A DNA stretch of 64,000 nucleotides from Conexibacter woesei Iso977N (GCF_000424625.1 NZ_AUKG01000002.1:620001-684000); one strand, 5' to 3'; shown: positions 52,486 through 60,888, counted from the stretch's first letter. Notes: generated by a model from the letters alone, not told the origin. A program made the numbers and translations.

Positions 52486-53142
52486 CTACGGGGCGGGGAC
52501 GATCCGGATGTAGGGCAGCGGCGTCTCCCAGCCGTCGGGGTAGCGCTCCCTGGCCACCTCGTCGGAGACCGAGCCGGCGATGATCACGTCGTCGCCCGGC
52601 TGCCACTGCGCCGGCGTGGCGAGCTGGTGCTTGCTCGTCAGCTGCAGGGAGTCGATGACGCGCAGGACCTCGTCGAAGTTGCGGCCGGTGGTCATCGGGT
52701 AGATCAACACCAACTTGATCTTCTTGTCGGGCCCGACGACGAAGACGTTGCGCAGCGTCGCGTTCTGGGCGGCGGTGCGGTCGGTCGGGTCGCCGGACAC
52801 GTCGGCCCCGAGCATCCCGTAGGCCTTGCTGATCGCGTGGTCGGTGTCGGCGATGATGGGGTAGTTGACCTCGGCGCCCTGGGAGGCGGCGATGTCCCTG
52901 GACCACTCGGCGCTGCCTTCGGCCGGGTCGGTCGAGATGGCGATGATCTTGACGCCGCGGCTGTCGAAGTCGGGCTTGATCGAGGCCATGTACCCCAGCT
53001 CGGTCGTGCACACGGGGGTGAACGCGCGGGGGTGCGAGAACAGGACGGCCCAGCCGTCGCCGATCCAGTCGTGGAACTGGATCTCGCCTTCGGTGGTCTG
53101 GGCGGTGAAGTCGGGGGCGGTATCGCCGATGGTCAGGCTCAT
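52486..53142 (-). CDS. 1-Cys peroxiredoxin (Prx6 type)
   Basis: The 218-residue protein has peroxidatic Cys45 in PRAFTPVCTTELG, with Arg in the LRNVFVVGPDKKIKL region and the long Prx6 C-terminal arm (QWQPGDDVIIAGSVSDEVARERYPDGWETP). The usual Ala-Asp before FTPVCTTE is Arg-Ala here, a minor departure. It reduces hydrogen peroxide and lipid peroxides in the cytoplasm. It precedes the desaturase and reductase genes on the same strand but lies downstream of them in transcription, with its own TAGGCT box nine bases before the ATG. Confidence 0.93.
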   Translation of the reverse strand: MSLTIGDTAPDFTAQTTEGEIQFHDWIGDGWAVLFSHPRAFTPVCTTELGYMASIKPDFDSRGVKIIAISTDPAEGSAEWSRDIAASQGAEVNYPIIADTDHAISKAYGMLGADVSGDPTDRTAAQNATLRNVFVVGPDKKIKLVLIYPMTTGRNFDEVLRVIDSLQLTSKHQLATPAQWQPGDDVIIAGSVSDEVARERYPDGWETPLPYIRIVPAP

Positions 53143-53190
53143 GATGGCTCCAGCCTAGGGGGCGCGAGAGCGCATCGCTCGGCGAGGCGG

Positions 53191-54456
53191 TCAGCGCGCG
53201 TGGACGTTCTCTACCGCTTCAGTGTACTTGGGGGCGCCGGGGGCCGGCTCGGTGTCGGTGCCGCCGTAGGGGCCGGGCTTGGGCCGCGGTGTCCCGCCGG
53301 GGAAGGCGAGGCGCAGGATCGTGCGCTGGACGCCGCCGAGCTGCTGGGCGAACGACCCCGAGTTGTAGGGGAGCCCGTAGCGCCGGCAGATGTCCTTGAC
53401 CTGCGGCGCGATCTCGCCGTAGCGGGTGCTCGGCATGTCCGGGTAGAGGTGGTGCTCGACCTGGTAGCCGAGGTTGCCGCTGATGACGTGGAACAGCGGC
53501 GAGCCCTCGATGTTGGCGGCGCCGAGCAGCTGGCGGACGTAGAAGCCGCCGCGCGACTCGCCCTCGACCTCGTCGGGGCTGAAGGTGTAGGTCTGGTCCG
53601 GGAAGTGCCCGCAGAAGATGATCGCGTAGGACCACATGTTGCGGACGACGTTGGCGGTGGCGTTGGCCTTCGCGGTCGAGCGGAACGTCTTGCGCGCCGC
53701 GGCGCCAGCGGCCGCGAGGGCCGCGCCGCGGTTGTTCCTGCGGCGCTCGGTCGCGTAGCGCGTGCCGCCGGCGATCGCGGCGCTGAGCGCCGGGAACGCG
53801 AGGTAGTCCTTGGCGAACTGCGCGCGCGCCTTGCCGGCCATGCCCTTGAGCTCGCGCTTGAGCTGGGACTTGGACTTCTTGCCCTTGCGGATCGCGTCGA
53901 AGTTCAGATCGTGCAGCGCGACGCCCCATTCGAAGAACATCGCCAGCACGATGTTGTAGAGCGGCTGCGCCAGGTAGAACGGATACCACTTCTGGTGCGG
54001 GTCGATCCGCATGATCTCGTAGCCGAGGTCGCGGTCCTTGCCACGGATGTTGGTGTACGTGTGGTGCTCGTAGTTGTGCGAGTGCTTCCAGGCCTCGGCG
54101 GTCGACGCGGTGTCCCAGTCCCAGGTCGAGGAGTGGATGTGCGGGTCGTTCATCCAGTCCCACTGACCGTGCATCACGTTGTGGCCGATCTCCATGTTCT
54201 CCAGGATCTTGGCCAGGCTGAGCATCGACATCCCCAACACCCACGCGGGCGCGAAGCTCGAGCCGACGAGCACGACGCGGCTGCCGACGACCAGCCGGCG
54301 ATGCATGCCGATGATCGCGGTGATGTAGTCGCGGTCACGCGTGCCGAGCTCGGCGAAGACCTCGTCGTGGATGGCGTCGAACTCGCGGGCCAGCGCGTCG
54401 ATCTCCTCCTCGGAGAGGCGGGCCAGCGGGCTTTCGATGAGCGTTTCGGGGGTCAC
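53191..54456 (-). CDS. membrane acyl-CoA/acyl-lipid desaturase (DesA3/linoleoyl-CoA desaturase-like)
   Basis: The 421-residue di-iron desaturase has the three His clusters GHNVMH (92-96), HSHNYEHH (125-132) and QVEHHLYP (about 335-342). It also has hydrophobic segments (VVLVGSSFAPAWVLGMSML and YLAQPLYNIVLAMFFEW). It most resembles mycobacterial DesA3, a delta-9 acyl-CoA desaturase. An Ala/Arg/Lys-rich insert (about 195-265) is longer than I expect for DesA3. The companion reductase lies 27 bases upstream, so the two form a complete electron-transfer and desaturation unit. Confidence 0.92.
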   Translation of the reverse strand: MTPETLIESPLARLSEEEIDALAREFDAIHDEVFAELGTRDRDYITAIIGMHRRLVVGSRVVLVGSSFAPAWVLGMSMLSLAKILENMEIGHNVMHGQWDWMNDPHIHSSTWDWDTASTAEAWKHSHNYEHHTYTNIRGKDRDLGYEIMRIDPHQKWYPFYLAQPLYNIVLAMFFEWGVALHDLNFDAIRKGKKSKSQLKRELKGMAGKARAQFAKDYLAFPALSAAIAGGTRYATERRRNNRGAALAAAGAAARKTFRSTAKANATANVVRNMWSYAIIFCGHFPDQTYTFSPDEVEGESRGGFYVRQLLGAANIEGSPLFHVISGNLGYQVEHHLYPDMPSTRYGEIAPQVKDICRRYGLPYNSGSFAQQLGGVQRTILRLAFPGGTPRPKPGPYGGTDTEPAPGAPKYTEAVENVHAR

Positions 54457-54483
54457 GGTGCTCCCAACATGGTGTGGTTGCTC

Positions 54484-55587
54484 TCAGAGGTAGATCTCGA
54501 CGTCGCCCTCGGGCGCGTTGACGCAGGTGCGGACGGTCTCGCCCGGGACGCCGGAGACCGCGCCGGTGCGCAGGTCGCGCACGCGGCCGCTGCACAGCTT
54601 CCCGACGCAGGTGTGGCAGATCCCCATGCGGCAGCCGAACGGCAGCGTGGCGCCGGCCTCCTCGCCCGCCTCGAGGATCGGCTGCGAGCCGTCGCTCTGC
54701 GCGGTGAGGTCGCTGTCGAGGAACTTGATCGACCCGCCCTCGCCGCGCTCGCCCTCGCCGACGCCCGCGACCGGGGCGAAGTGCTCGAGGTGCAGGCGCT
54801 CCGGGTCGGCGTCGCGCTCCCAGCGCTCGCGCAGCGCCTCGATCAGCGCGGTCGGACCGCACACGAACGCCTCGCGGTCGCGCCAGTCGGGGCAGAGGTC
54901 GTCGAGGTGGTCCGGGGTCAGGCGGCCGTCGCTGCCGGTGAGCTGCAGGTGCAGGCGGTAGTTGTTGTCCGTGTCGGTGTCCAGCGCGCGCAGCTCGGCG
55001 CCGAAGATCGTGCCGGTGTCGGTCCGGGCGGAGTGCAGGTGGACGACGTCGCGCAGCGCGCCCTGACGCTTGAGCGCCCGGAGCATGCCCATGACCGGCG
55101 TGACGCCGCTGCCGGCGGTGATGAACAGGAGCTTGTCCGGGACCGGGTCCGGGAGGACGAACGTGCCCTCGACGCCGCCGAGACGGACGATCGTCCCGGG
55201 GCCGGCCTTCTGGAGGAGGTAGGGCGAGACGATCCCGGACTCGACGAGCTTGGGCGTGATCGCGATCCGCCCGTCGTCGCGTTCGGGGTCGGAGGTCAGC
55301 GAGTACGCGCGCCAGTGGTGGCGGCCGTCGATGACCAGGCCGATGCGCAGGTACTGACCCGGGCGGTGCCCCGGCCAGCGCCAGCTCGGCTTGATCGTGA
55401 CCGTGACCGCGTCGTCGGCCTCGGGGGAGATCTCCTCGATCCGGCCGCGCAGCTCGCGCGTGGTCCACATCGGGTTGATCTGCTCGAGGTAGTCGTCGGG
55501 CAGCAGCGGCGTGAAGAACGCGCCCAGCGCTCGAAGAGCCCGCCGGTGGACCCTGGGGACCTGCGGCTGCGCTCCGCGCTCGGCCAT
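54484..55587 (-). CDS. flavodoxin/ferredoxin-NADP reductase with C-terminal 2Fe-2S domain, desaturase partner
   Basis: The 367-residue protein has an FAD-binding beta-barrel with WRAYSLTSDPERDDG, a NAD(P) domain with FITAGSGVTPVMGMLRAL and FVCGPTALIEALRE, and a C-terminal plant-type ferredoxin domain. The ferredoxin Cys ligands are in FGCRMGICHTCVGKL and RTCVNAPEGDVEIYL. It matches the Rv3230c-type reductase that supplies electrons to DesA3. The ATG at 55587 gives the expected length. A 12-bp inverted repeat lies just upstream, shared with the divergent BKACE gene. Confidence 0.93.
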   Translation of the reverse strand: MAERGAQPQVPRVHRRALRALGAFFTPLLPDDYLEQINPMWTTRELRGRIEEISPEADDAVTVTIKPSWRWPGHRPGQYLRIGLVIDGRHHWRAYSLTSDPERDDGRIAITPKLVESGIVSPYLLQKAGPGTIVRLGGVEGTFVLPDPVPDKLLFITAGSGVTPVMGMLRALKRQGALRDVVHLHSARTDTGTIFGAELRALDTDTDNNYRLHLQLTGSDGRLTPDHLDDLCPDWRDREAFVCGPTALIEALRERWERDADPERLHLEHFAPVAGVGEGERGEGGSIKFLDSDLTAQSDGSQPILEAGEEAGATLPFGCRMGICHTCVGKLCSGRVRDLRTGAVSGVPGETVRTCVNAPEGDVEIYL

Positions 55588-55595
55588 GTGGAACG

Positions 55596-55629
55596 CTGGC
55601 GTACCCAGGTCGGCCCTTGGGCACGCCAG
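55596..55629. promoter_or_regulatory. near-perfect 12-bp inverted repeat between the reductase and BKACE genes
   Basis: CTGGCGTACCCA and TGGGCACGCCAG (11 of 12 pairs) are separated by ten bases. It starts nine bases upstream of the reductase ATG and ends 33 bases before the divergent BKACE ATG. Its size suits a TetR-type operator, as known for fatty-acid desaturase control, but no regulator gene is adjacent. Confidence 0.65.
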
Positions 55630-55662
55630 GCGTATGCGCGCAGACGACGCCGGAAGGACATC

Positions 55663-56379
55663 ATGTTGATCCAGGTGGCGATGAACGGCGATCGGTCCCG
55701 GAGCGAGCATCCGGCGATCCCGATCACCCCGGCCGAGCTGGCCGCCGATGCCGCCGCGTGCTGGGCGGCGGGCGCGCGGTCGGTGCACTTCCACCCGCGC
55801 CGGGTCGGCGACGAGCGCGAGAGCCTCGGTGCCGAGGCCCTCGACGCGGCGGTCGCGGCGGTGCGCGCCGCGGTGCCGGGCCTCGAGATCTCCTGCTCGA
55901 CGCAGGAGGACATCGACCTCGGCGGGGCGGCGAGCCGCGTTGAGGCGATCCGCTTGTGGTCGCAGCCGCCCGACCTCGTGTCGCTGAACCTCGTCCAGGA
56001 CGACGCGGTGCCGCTGGGTACCGCGCTGCTGGAGCGCGGCGTCGGCATCGAGGCGGGCGTGTTCAGCGTCGCCGACGCCGAGGCGCTGCTGGCCGCGCCG
56101 TGGGCGGCGCGCGTGCACCGCGTGCTGGTCGAGATCCTCGACGAGGAGGACGACGGCGACGCGGCCGTCGCGCAGGCCCGCGAGGTCGACGCGCTCGTCG
56201 CGCCGCTGGGCCGCCCGCGGCTCTGGCACGCCCAGGGGCGCGCGACCTGGGCGGTCGTCGGCGCGGCGCGCGCGCTCGGCCTGGACGTGCGCGTGGGCTT
56301 CGAGGACGTGCTCGCCGGCCGCGACGGGCGGCCGGCGGTGAGCAACGCCGAGCAGGTGCGCGACGTCCTGGCCCTGTGA
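55663..56379 (+). CDS. BKACE (DUF849) beta-keto acid cleavage-like enzyme, short form
   Basis: The 238-residue TIM-barrel protein has the zinc ligands in RSVHFHPRRVGDE (HxH) near residue 45 and the conserved acid in VRVGFEDVLAGRDG near the C-terminus. The family splits beta-keto acids with acetyl-CoA to give acetoacetate and a CoA ester. It is shorter than the usual 270-310 residues and starts directly at the first strand (MLIQVAMNGDRS). The ligand His in the usual third position is not obvious. It is divergent from the reductase. Confidence 0.82.
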   Translation: MLIQVAMNGDRSRSEHPAIPITPAELAADAAACWAAGARSVHFHPRRVGDERESLGAEALDAAVAAVRAAVPGLEISCSTQEDIDLGGAASRVEAIRLWSQPPDLVSLNLVQDDAVPLGTALLERGVGIEAGVFSVADAEALLAAPWAARVHRVLVEILDEEDDGDAAVAQAREVDALVAPLGRPRLWHAQGRATWAVVGAARALGLDVRVGFEDVLAGRDGRPAVSNAEQVRDVLAL

Positions 56380-56451
56380 TGCGTGACGAGCGCGCCGTCG
56401 GGTCGCCGCACTGACGGAGTTCGCTCCCGGGCGGCGCGGATGACGGTCTGC

Positions 56452-57021
56452 TCAGGCTTCCTGCGTGATGCCCAGCAGGTCGCGGGCGGCGCGGATGACG
56501 GTGGTGCGCACGATCCTGGGGTCGTCCAGCTGCGCGCCGGCGAGCGCGCCATCGTGGAGGAGGACCAGGACGTGGCCGGCGTAGACCGGATCCGGATGGC
56601 CGACGTTGGCGGCCAGCTCGGTCACGACCTCCTGGAACCAGGTGCGGTGGTCGTCGATCGCGACGCGCACCGGGTCCTCGGGGTCCGGGTACTCGGCCGC
56701 GGCGTTGATGAAGTGGCAGCCGCGGAAGCCGGGCGTGTTGGTCGTGTGGCCGATGAGGTCCAGGAGCGCGGCGAGGCTCGCCTGCGGGTCGGAGCCCGCG
56801 ACGGCGGCGTCGACCGCGGCGCGCAGGTCGGCGTCGGTGGCGCGAAGGTAGGCCTCGACGAGGTGCTCCTTGGTGGGGAAGTGGCGGTAGAACGTCGCGC
56901 GCGTCACGCCCGCCTCGGTGACCAGCCGGTCGACCGGGACGGTGTGGATCCCCTCGCCGTAGAAGAGCTCGCGCGCGGTGGAGAGGAGGCGCTCACGGGG
57001 CTTCTGCTCGGTCTCGGCCAT
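56452..57021 (-). CDS. TetR-family repressor
   Basis: The 189-residue regulator has an N-terminal helix-turn-helix (LLSTARELFYGEGIHTVPVDRLVTEAGVTRATFYRHFPTKEHLV, given as region 12-55) and a C-terminal ligand domain with NTPGFRGCHFINAAAEYPDP. The CHF(I/L)NA motif is typical of TetR proteins next to small hydrolases and reductases. It is divergent from the alpha/beta hydrolase with 66 bases between starts. Palindromes at 57038 and 57096 are its likely operators. Confidence 0.92.
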   Translation of the reverse strand: MAETEQKPRERLLSTARELFYGEGIHTVPVDRLVTEAGVTRATFYRHFPTKEHLVEAYLRATDADLRAAVDAAVAGSDPQASLAALLDLIGHTTNTPGFRGCHFINAAAEYPDPEDPVRVAIDDHRTWFQEVVTELAANVGHPDPVYAGHVLVLLHDGALAGAQLDDPRIVRTTVIRAARDLLGITQEA

Positions 57022-57037
57022 GGCGTCATGGTACGAG

Positions 57038-57051
57038 ACGGAACGTTCTGT
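57038..57051. promoter_or_regulatory. TetR operator, promoter-proximal copy
   Basis: ACGGAACGTTCTGT is a palindrome centred on GAACGTTC with one mismatched pair. It lies 17 bases upstream of the tetR-type start and 37 bases before the hydrolase start. TTTGACA follows and may be a -35 element. Confidence 0.6.
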
Positions 57052-57087
57052 TTGACATCCGGCGTCCGGGCGTGCAGCATCGTCGTC

Positions 57088-57849
57088 ATGAAGAGAACGA
57101 ACATTCTGTCTACCGACGCTGAAGAGGCGACGATCGTCCTGGTCCACGGGGCGCTGACCGACGCGTCCGTCTGGCACGGGGTGGCCGCGCGCCTCCAGGC
57201 GGCGGGCCACGCCGTGGCGGCGCCCGCGCTCCCGCTGCGCGACCTCGACGGCGACGCGGAGTACCTCGCCGCGCAGCTCGAGCGCCTCGGGCCGGTCGTG
57301 CTCGTCGGCCACTCGTGGGCCGGCGCGGTGATCTCGCACCCGGCGATCGCCGACACCGGCGCCGTCGCGGCGCTGGTCTTCGTCGCCGCGTTCCAGCCCG
57401 ACGAGGGCGAGGCTGCGGGCGCGCTCAACGAGCGCTTCCCGGGCACGCAGCTGATCCCCGAGAACCTCGTCGTCGTGCCGATCCCCGGCGGCGGCGACGA
57501 CCTGACGCTGCGCCCGGAGCGCTTCGCCGAGGTCTACGCGGCCGACGTCGAGCCCGGGCACGCCGCGGTGCTGGCGGTCAGCCAGCGCCCGATCGAGCCG
57601 GCCGCGCTCGGCACGCCGCTGCCCGGCACGCCGAGCTGGCGCGGCCTGCCCTCGTGGGCGGTCGTGACCACCGAGGACCGCTCGCTGCCGCCGGCGATCC
57701 TGCGCTTCATGGCCGAGCGCGCGGGCTCGCGCGTCGTCGAGGTCGACGCGTCGCACGCCGTGCCGGTCTCCCGTCCCGACATCGTGGCCGGCGTGATCGC
57801 CGAGGCCACCCGATCCGTCGCGGCCGTCGCCGCGGCACAGGAGGCGTAG
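57088..57849 (+). CDS. alpha/beta-hydrolase (EstC-like small esterase)
   Basis: The 253-residue protein has the N-terminal oxyanion strand ATIVLVHGALTDASVWHG, nucleophile elbow LVGHSWAGAVI, and a C-terminal catalytic His in VDASHAVPVSRPD. It belongs to the hydroxynitrile lyase/EstC-like group common beside TetR repressors. The first codons overlap a second copy of the repressor motif. The substrate is unknown, and detoxification of an ester or related ligand is likely. The carbonic anhydrase gene follows by five bases. Confidence 0.9.
   Translation: MKRTNILSTDAEEATIVLVHGALTDASVWHGVAARLQAAGHAVAAPALPLRDLDGDAEYLAAQLERLGPVVLVGHSWAGAVISHPAIADTGAVAALVFVAAFQPDEGEAAGALNERFPGTQLIPENLVVVPIPGGGDDLTLRPERFAEVYAADVEPGHAAVLAVSQRPIEPAALGTPLPGTPSWRGLPSWAVVTTEDRSLPPAILRFMAERAGSRVVEVDASHAVPVSRPDIVAGVIAEATRSVAAVAAAQEA
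57096..57109. promoter_or_regulatory. second TetR operator-like site inside the hydrolase start
   Basis: AACGAACATTCTGT matches the site at 57038 in 11 of 14 positions and is centred on GAACATTC. It lies within codons 3-8 of the hydrolase gene, where a bound repressor would block transcription. Confidence 0.45.
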
Positions 57850-57854
57850 CCAAC

Positions 57855-58415
57855 ATGTCGCACTCGAACTTCTCGGAGCTGCTGGAGCGCAACGCGGCCT
57901 TCGCCGCGTCCGGCGTGCAGGAGGACGTCCCGGCGATCCCGTTCATCCCGTTCAAGCAGGTCTACCTGATCACCTGCATCGACCCGCGCGTCGAGCCCGC
58001 CGCGGTCCTCGGCGCGAGGCTCGGCGAGGCGATCGTCGCCCGCAACATCGGCGGCCGCGTGACGCCCGCGCTCATCCACGACCTCGCGTGGGTCGTGCAC
58101 CTGCACGCGAACAAGACGCCGGACGCGGACTGGTTCGAGATCGCCGTGATGCACCACACCGACTGCGGCTCGGCGCTGCTCGCCGACGACGAGCTGCGCC
58201 ACGGGTTCCTCGGTCGCGGCGGCTACGACGACGAGGAGCTGCGGGCGCTGGCGGTGCTCGACCCCTACAGGTCGGTCCACGAGGACGTCGAGCGCCTGCG
58301 CGCGGCGCCCGAGCTGTCGCCCGGGATCGAGCACATCAACATCGGTGGCTACGCCTATGACTTGGAGACCGGCGTCGTCACGACCGTGATCGAGCCCGGC
58401 GCGCCCGGCGCCTGA
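57855..58415 (+). CDS. beta-class carbonic anhydrase
   Basis: The 186-residue protein has zinc ligands Cys41 (LITCIDPRVEP), His101 and Cys104 (VMHHTDCGSALL). The Asp43-Arg45 dyad is intact. It belongs to the short actinobacterial-type beta-CA branch. It interconverts carbon dioxide and bicarbonate. It begins five bases after the hydrolase stop, so it should be induced together with it under TetR control, an unusual setting for a carbonic anhydrase. Confidence 0.9.
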   Translation: MSHSNFSELLERNAAFAASGVQEDVPAIPFIPFKQVYLITCIDPRVEPAAVLGARLGEAIVARNIGGRVTPALIHDLAWVVHLHANKTPDADWFEIAVMHHTDCGSALLADDELRHGFLGRGGYDDEELRALAVLDPYRSVHEDVERLRAAPELSPGIEHINIGGYAYDLETGVVTTVIEPGAPGA

Positions 58416-58424
58416 GCGGCGGGC

Positions 58425-59546
58425 TCAGCGGACAAGCCGGAAGAACCCGCGCACCTGCTCGACCAGCGACTCCGGCTGCTCCATGGCGGCGAAGTGGCCG
58501 CCGCGGGGCAGCTCCTCGAACCAGCGCAGGTCGGTGAACCGCAGCTCGGCCTCGCGGCGCGAGGGGCGGGTGATGTCGCGCGGGTAGACCGACAGGCCGG
58601 ACGGCGCGGTGACCTGGTCGCGGAAGCTGCGGAAGCTCTCCCAGTACAGGCGCGCCGACGACGTGGCGGACGCGGTGAACCAGTAGACCGAGATCTCGTC
58701 GAGGATCTGCTGCCGCGTCACCGCGTCCTCGGGGTGGCCGTCGTTGTCGGTCCAGGCCCAGAGCTTCTCGGCGATCCAGGCGGCCTGGCCGGCGGGGGAG
58801 TCGGTGAGGGCGTAGCCGAGCGTCTGGGGCCGGGACGCCTGCAGCGCCGAGTAGCCGCGGCCGGTGCGCGCGAACTCCTTCTCGGCGGCGAGGTTCGCCT
58901 GCTCGGACGGCGTCGGGTCGTCGAACGCGCCCGCCTTGACGGAGCCGAGGTTGACGTGCACGCCGGCGACCCGCTCCGGCGCGACCTCACCGAGCGCGCC
59001 GGAGACCGCCGAGCCCCAGTCGCCGCCCTGGGCGCCGTAGCGCTCGTAGCCGAGCGACACCATCAACATGTCCCACGCGCGCGCGATCCGCTCGACGCCC
59101 CAGCCGGTCGCCGACGGCTTGTCGCTCCAGCCGTATCCGGGCAGCGACGGCGCGACGACGTGGAACGCATCCGCCGGGTCGCCGCCGTGCGCGCGCGGGT
59201 CGGTGAGCGGGCCGATGATGTCCAGGAACTCGAGCACCGAGCCCGGCCAGCCGTGTGTGACGACCAGCGGGAACGCGTCCGGCTCCGGCGAGCGAACGTG
59301 CAGGAAGTGGATCCCCAGCCCGTCGACCGTGTCGCGGAACTGCGGGAACACGTTGACCCGCTCGGCGAACCCGAAGTCGTAGTCCTCGGCCCACACGCGG
59401 CACAGCTCCTGCACGTAGGCCAGCGGGGCGCCCTGCGACCAGTCATCCACCGGCTCGGCCTCCGGCCACCGCGTCCGCCTCAATCGCTCACGCAGATCGG
59501 CGATCTCGGCTTCGGTGATGCTGACCTCGAACGGCTCGGCGGCCAC
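58425..59546 (-). CDS. epoxide hydrolase (EHN-domain, microsomal type)
   Basis: The 373-residue enzyme has the N-terminal EHN domain (FEVSITEAEIADLRERLRRTRWP). An alpha/beta-hydrolase core follows with oxyanion HGWPGSVLEF, nucleophile Asp in GAQGGDWGSAVSG, and catalytic His in LPRGGHFAAMEQPE. It opens epoxides by an aspartyl-ester mechanism. The GTG at 59546 has a strong Shine-Dalgarno AAAGGAG eight bases upstream, which decides the start over upstream ATG codons. It lies 158 bases after the exported-protein gene on the same strand. Confidence 0.93.
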   Translation of the reverse strand: MAAEPFEVSITEAEIADLRERLRRTRWPEAEPVDDWSQGAPLAYVQELCRVWAEDYDFGFAERVNVFPQFRDTVDGLGIHFLHVRSPEPDAFPLVVTHGWPGSVLEFLDIIGPLTDPRAHGGDPADAFHVVAPSLPGYGWSDKPSATGWGVERIARAWDMLMVSLGYERYGAQGGDWGSAVSGALGEVAPERVAGVHVNLGSVKAGAFDDPTPSEQANLAAEKEFARTGRGYSALQASRPQTLGYALTDSPAGQAAWIAEKLWAWTDNDGHPEDAVTRQQILDEISVYWFTASATSSARLYWESFRSFRDQVTAPSGLSVYPRDITRPSRREAELRFTDLRWFEELPRGGHFAAMEQPESLVEQVRGFFRLVR

Positions 59547-59704
59547 GGCTGGGCTCCTTTCGGCAACAGGGCGGTCCGTGCATGAGACCAGGAGCGGGGC
59601 TTTCACGTTCATGCGCATCGATCCCTGCGCCAAGGGACCCAGCTGGCGGTGCGGCCGGCGCTGTCCAGGCGCGCCGGCCGCATTTGGTCGTGCGAGCGTT
59701 GGGT

Positions 59705-60373
59705 CTACGGCGTCGTCAACGACTGCGCCGTCGGCGGGCCCTGGTTCTCCGGCACCGCCGGCGGCTCCGGCAGGGGGAAGTGTTCCGGGCCGTTCGGGCC
59801 GTTCCACGACACGTCGGTCGGACGCGCCGACGCGCCGAGCAGCACGAACGCGTTGTTGGACACCGCGACCTCCTGCTGGGGGGCGCCGTCGAACTTCACC
59901 GTGACCGACGCGACGGCGTCGGTCGCCATGCCGGAGACCGTGTAGCCGGTCGCGTTCTTCGTGTAGGCGGGCGCCGCGCCGTGCTCCGCCAGGTAGTCGT
60001 CCGGAACGCAGTTGAGGCTGTCCGGGCGGACCAGGCAGGTGCCGGTCGCCGCCGTCTGCGGGGCGATCCACGCGCCGGAGCCCGTGGCACGCACCGCGCG
60101 GGAGTCCGCGACGTCAGCCACGCCATCGGCGAGGATCGGGCTGCTGGCGACGGCGGTCGTCAGCGCGTCTTCGGCGGTGCGGGCGCGGCGCAGGGCACCG
60201 AACCTGGTGCGCATCGTCGCTCGCGCCTGGGTGATCGCCACCGGCGAGGCGGCGGGCGCGAGCTGGGCGGCGTGAGCGCGCGCATGGGGCTTGACGGTCG
60301 CGCCGGCCAGCGCGACCGCGGCAATCGCCACGACCAGCGTGGCACCGACCACGAGCATGATCTTCTTGGTCAT
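59705..60373 (-). CDS. exported protein of unknown function
   Basis: The 222-residue product has an N-terminal signal or anchor (MTKKIMLVVGATLVVAIAAVALAGA). The mature part has an N-terminal helix rich in Arg and Ala (AITQARATMRTRFGALRRAR) and a beta-rich part. That part has a Cys pair (GTCLVRPDSLNCVPDDY) and the strands VASVTVKFDGAPQQEVAVSNNAFVL. The C-terminus is Pro-rich. No family is recognised. It starts four bases after the Cys-rich exported gene, so the two form an operon downstream of an ECF sigma pair. Confidence 0.72.
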   Translation of the reverse strand: MTKKIMLVVGATLVVAIAAVALAGATVKPHARAHAAQLAPAASPVAITQARATMRTRFGALRRARTAEDALTTAVASSPILADGVADVADSRAVRATGSGAWIAPQTAATGTCLVRPDSLNCVPDDYLAEHGAAPAYTKNATGYTVSGMATDAVASVTVKFDGAPQQEVAVSNNAFVLLGASARPTDVSWNGPNGPEHFPLPEPPAVPENQGPPTAQSLTTP

Positions 60374-60377
60374 CGCC

Positions 60378-60833
60378 CTAGGCCTCCGCATGCCCGGTGA
60401 TCGTGTGGTTCTCGGACGTCGCGATGGCGATCACGGCGGAGTACACGGACTGGTCGTTGCAGGTGGATTGGGCACACGCACGCACCAGGTTCACCCCGCA
60501 GCCCTGGAACACGGTGACCATGTTCACGCACACGGTGGTGCTGCCGCCGCCGTCGTAGTCGGCCGAGCCCCAGCCCCAGGTGTGGGTGATCGACCTGCCG
60601 AGGTCGGTGTAGCCCGGATAGAAGCAGTTGGTGTAGGCCGGAAGGGTGCCGCAGTCGTAGAGGACGTCGAACGTGTAGCCGGAGCCCGGAAGGCAGCCGG
60701 TCGTCGAGCCTGTCGTGCAGTCGGCGCTGGCCGTTGAGGCGTGAGAGGCGGTCAGCGCGAGCGCCGCGAGGCATGCCGCGAGGGCGAAGAGCACCCGCAA
60801 GCGCGCGGGCGCAGCACATCTTGTGCTGTACAT
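60378..60833 (-). CDS. small exported Cys-rich protein
   Basis: The 151-residue product has a Sec signal (VLFALAACLAALALTASHASTASA). The mature domain of about 113 residues has eight or nine cysteines (DCTTG, GCLPG, DCGTLP, NCFYPG, VCVNM, GCGVNL, ACAQSTCND), suggesting several disulfides. I do not recognise the fold. AGGGAAG three bases before the ATG is a good ribosome site. It is cotranscribed with the gene at 59705. Confidence 0.72.
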   Translation of the reverse strand: MYSTRCAAPARLRVLFALAACLAALALTASHASTASADCTTGSTTGCLPGSGYTFDVLYDCGTLPAYTNCFYPGYTDLGRSITHTWGWGSADYDGGGSTTVCVNMVTVFQGCGVNLVRACAQSTCNDQSVYSAVIAIATSENHTITGHAEA

Positions 60834-60862
60834 GGACTTCCCTGAGACGAGATTGAATACAA

Positions 60863-60888
60863 AGCAGCACTATGTGATCCGTGCTGCT
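60863..60888. promoter_or_regulatory. 8-bp inverted repeat in the promoter of the exported-protein operon
   Basis: AGCAGCAC and GTGCTGCT are separated by ten bases in an AT-rich patch 30-55 bases upstream of the ATG at 60833. It could be an operator or the terminator of the gene ending at 60968. Confidence 0.45.

Noticed and set aside
52066-56379. A 1437-codon open frame on the plus strand across the ECF, peroxiredoxin, desaturase and reductase genes
   Set aside because: Only its final part (from 55663) is a real gene, BKACE. The rest mirrors minus-strand genes with full catalytic motifs.
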